From the NCBI GenBank assembly GCA_024280735.1, contig JAJRPO010000016.1, positions 1 through 63,923 on the forward strand: a stretch of DNA of 63,923 nucleotides. The letters run 5' to 3'. Position numbers and translations under genes: made by a program. The stretch's first letter is position 1, and the number at the start of each line of letters is the position of its first letter. Origin of the DNA: Alphaproteobacteria bacterium (GTDB lineage: Bacteria; Pseudomonadota; Alphaproteobacteria; Rhodobacterales; Rhodobacteraceae). This document shows positions 63,083-63,923 of the stretch, in pieces. The notes beneath the pieces are model-generated. The model was given only the letters and a program-made list of their open reading frames with translations. It had not been told where the DNA came from and searched no databases.

Positions 63083-63923
63083 CTATTGGCCCATCATCGT
63101 TTCAGCGATGAACGCATGCGCAGCAGCGCCATCAATGCCTTTTGCACTTACTTCGGCAATGACACTTGCGATGATCGGTTCTGCCAGCTTGCTGTAGGCG
63201 GCCGCATCCTCTGCCGAGGATTCAGTGTAGGAGTTGGACGCATCTGCATCCAGCGCTTCGCGGCCAATCACATCGATTTGGTCCCAAACAGCCCCAGCCA
63301 TCCGTGACAGCTCTTCGCCAAACACTTTTTCGAGTGCAGCTTGATCTACTGCGGAAATGGAGGCGAATTTATCCTCGTTCATAATCAACGCAAAAGAACC
63401 CCGGTAAAAACCACCCGGAACAGTAAAGGTATGCGGTGCCACTTCGGTCAGCTTGAAACCTTTCTTGCCTTCCATCGGCATCATCACACCATCAGCCGCA
63501 TGAGAGGCCAATGTTTCATACACTTTTGGTGCCGGAACGCGAATACCTGTGGCCCCCAAAGCCGCACCAACATCGCCGGAAACCCCGCCGCCAAGACGCA
63601 ATTTCATGCCGGAAATCTCGGCCAATTTTGAGACTTTGGTAGATGAATGCAAAACTCCCGGGCCGTGAGTATGCAGCGCAATCAGTTTCACGCCGCGATG
63701 CTCGTTTGCAGATGCAAAGAACTTCTCATAGGCGCGCCAATAGGCGACCGATGCAGCTTCTGCATTGCCGGAATAGCCCGGTAGCTCGATCATTTTGGTG
63801 GTGACAAACCGACCTGGCGCATAGCCGTGGAAAATCCAGCTGACATCAGCCGCACCATCTTGAATCAGGTCGAATTGCGCAGGCGGGCTGCCCAGTTTGT
63901 ATTTGATTTGCGCGGTGACGCGG
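63083..63923 (-). CDS. dctP: TRAP transporter substrate-binding protein DctP, 5' end outside the window
   Basis: 280 residues visible, open to the window edge with no stop; the N-terminal part with its signal peptide is missing. Recognisable DctP segments: YKLGSPPAQFDLIQDGAADV with the following SWIFHGYAPGRF, YFASANEHRGVKLIALHTHG-type region, KLAEISGMKLRLGGGVSGDV with the conserved Arg that holds the carboxylate, and GVMMPMEGKKGFKLTEVAPH. Periplasmic binding component. Substrate unknown. Confidence 0.9.
   Translation of the reverse strand, partial: RVTAQIKYKLGSPPAQFDLIQDGAADVSWIFHGYAPGRFVTTKMIELPGYSGNAEAASVAYWRAYEKFFASANEHRGVKLIALHTHGPGVLHSSTKVSKLAEISGMKLRLGGGVSGDVGAALGATGIRVPAPKVYETLASHAADGVMMPMEGKKGFKLTEVAPHTFTVPGGFYRGSFALIMNEDKFASISAVDQAALEKVFGEELSRMAGAVWDQIDVIGREALDADASNSYTESSAEDAAAYSKLAEPIIASVIAEVSAKGIDGAAAHAFIAETMMGQ

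Overview
The window reads as chromosomal DNA of a Roseobacter-group alphaproteobacterium (Rhodobacterales). The pointers are an L-malyl-CoA/beta-methylmalyl-CoA lyase very like Rhodobacter Mcl1, a DddQ-type DMSP-lyase-fold cupin, a TRAP transporter, the rpmI-rplT-pheS-pheT order, DUF2783 and YtoQ family proteins, and moderate GC with dense, translationally coupled genes. No rRNA, tRNA or CRISPR array was seen.

Layout. 1-0.1 kb: the 5' end of an IS1595/ISXO2-type transposase, cut by the window edge. 0.15-1.4 kb: a CutA/NIF3-like protein divergent from a YafY/WYL regulator across a long palindrome. 1.5-7.4 kb: rpmI, rplT, a DUF6326 membrane protein, pheS and pheT. A RelE/Phd-type toxin-antitoxin module and a one-TM hypothetical protein sit between pheS and pheT, and pheT carries an in-frame TAG. 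7.4-14.1 kb: lhgO, ytoQ, a GST, mscL, an NAD-dependent epimerase, ald with its Lrp-type regulator, and mcl1. 14.2-21.7 kb: an alpha-2-macroglobulin/PBP1C pair for envelope defence and repair.

21.8-59.4 kb is a large aromatic-catabolism region with three ring-opening strategies. (i) Homogentisate: marR-maiA divergent from hmgA-fahA-MBL protein-FAD hydroxylase-DUF2783. (ii) Phenylacetyl-CoA epoxidation: paaJABCDE, paaGIK-paaR and paaZ-paaX, with matching PaaR-type operators before paaJ and in the paaG/paaZ gap. No PaaF or PaaH gene is in the window. (iii) Protocatechuate 4,5-cleavage: galB-ligK-galD-ligI-ligA-ligB, divergent from an unusual LysR regulator with two tandem HTH domains, and from ligC-pobA-DddQ-like cupin. 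galD also carries an in-frame TAG. Between (ii) and (iii) lie two molybdoenzyme clusters: a BisC/formate-dehydrogenase-like oxidoreductase with a MoaD-like protein and a flavoprotein, and a three-subunit xanthine-dehydrogenase-family hydroxylase. 59.4-63.9 kb: a ThDP-dependent acetolactate-synthase-like enzyme and a TRAP transporter (dctM, dctQ, partial dctP).

How the genes work together: phenylacetate is degraded aerobically to acetyl-CoA and succinyl-CoA units; tyrosine-type aromatics go via homogentisate to fumarate and acetoacetate; 4-hydroxybenzoate goes through PobA to protocatechuate, then LigAB, LigC, LigI, GalD, GalB and LigK to pyruvate and oxaloacetate. The most striking anomaly is the pair of in-frame amber codons in two otherwise intact genes, pheT (essential) and galD. 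Other points worth checking are the tandem-HTH LysR, the module wedged into pheST, a twice-repeated intergenic hairpin with a compensatory base change, and a 5-carboxymethyl-2-hydroxymuconate isomerase whose likely TTG start exposes the catalytic Pro-1. There is no gene-free stretch longer than 300 bases; the longest (29337-29634) holds the paaJ control region.
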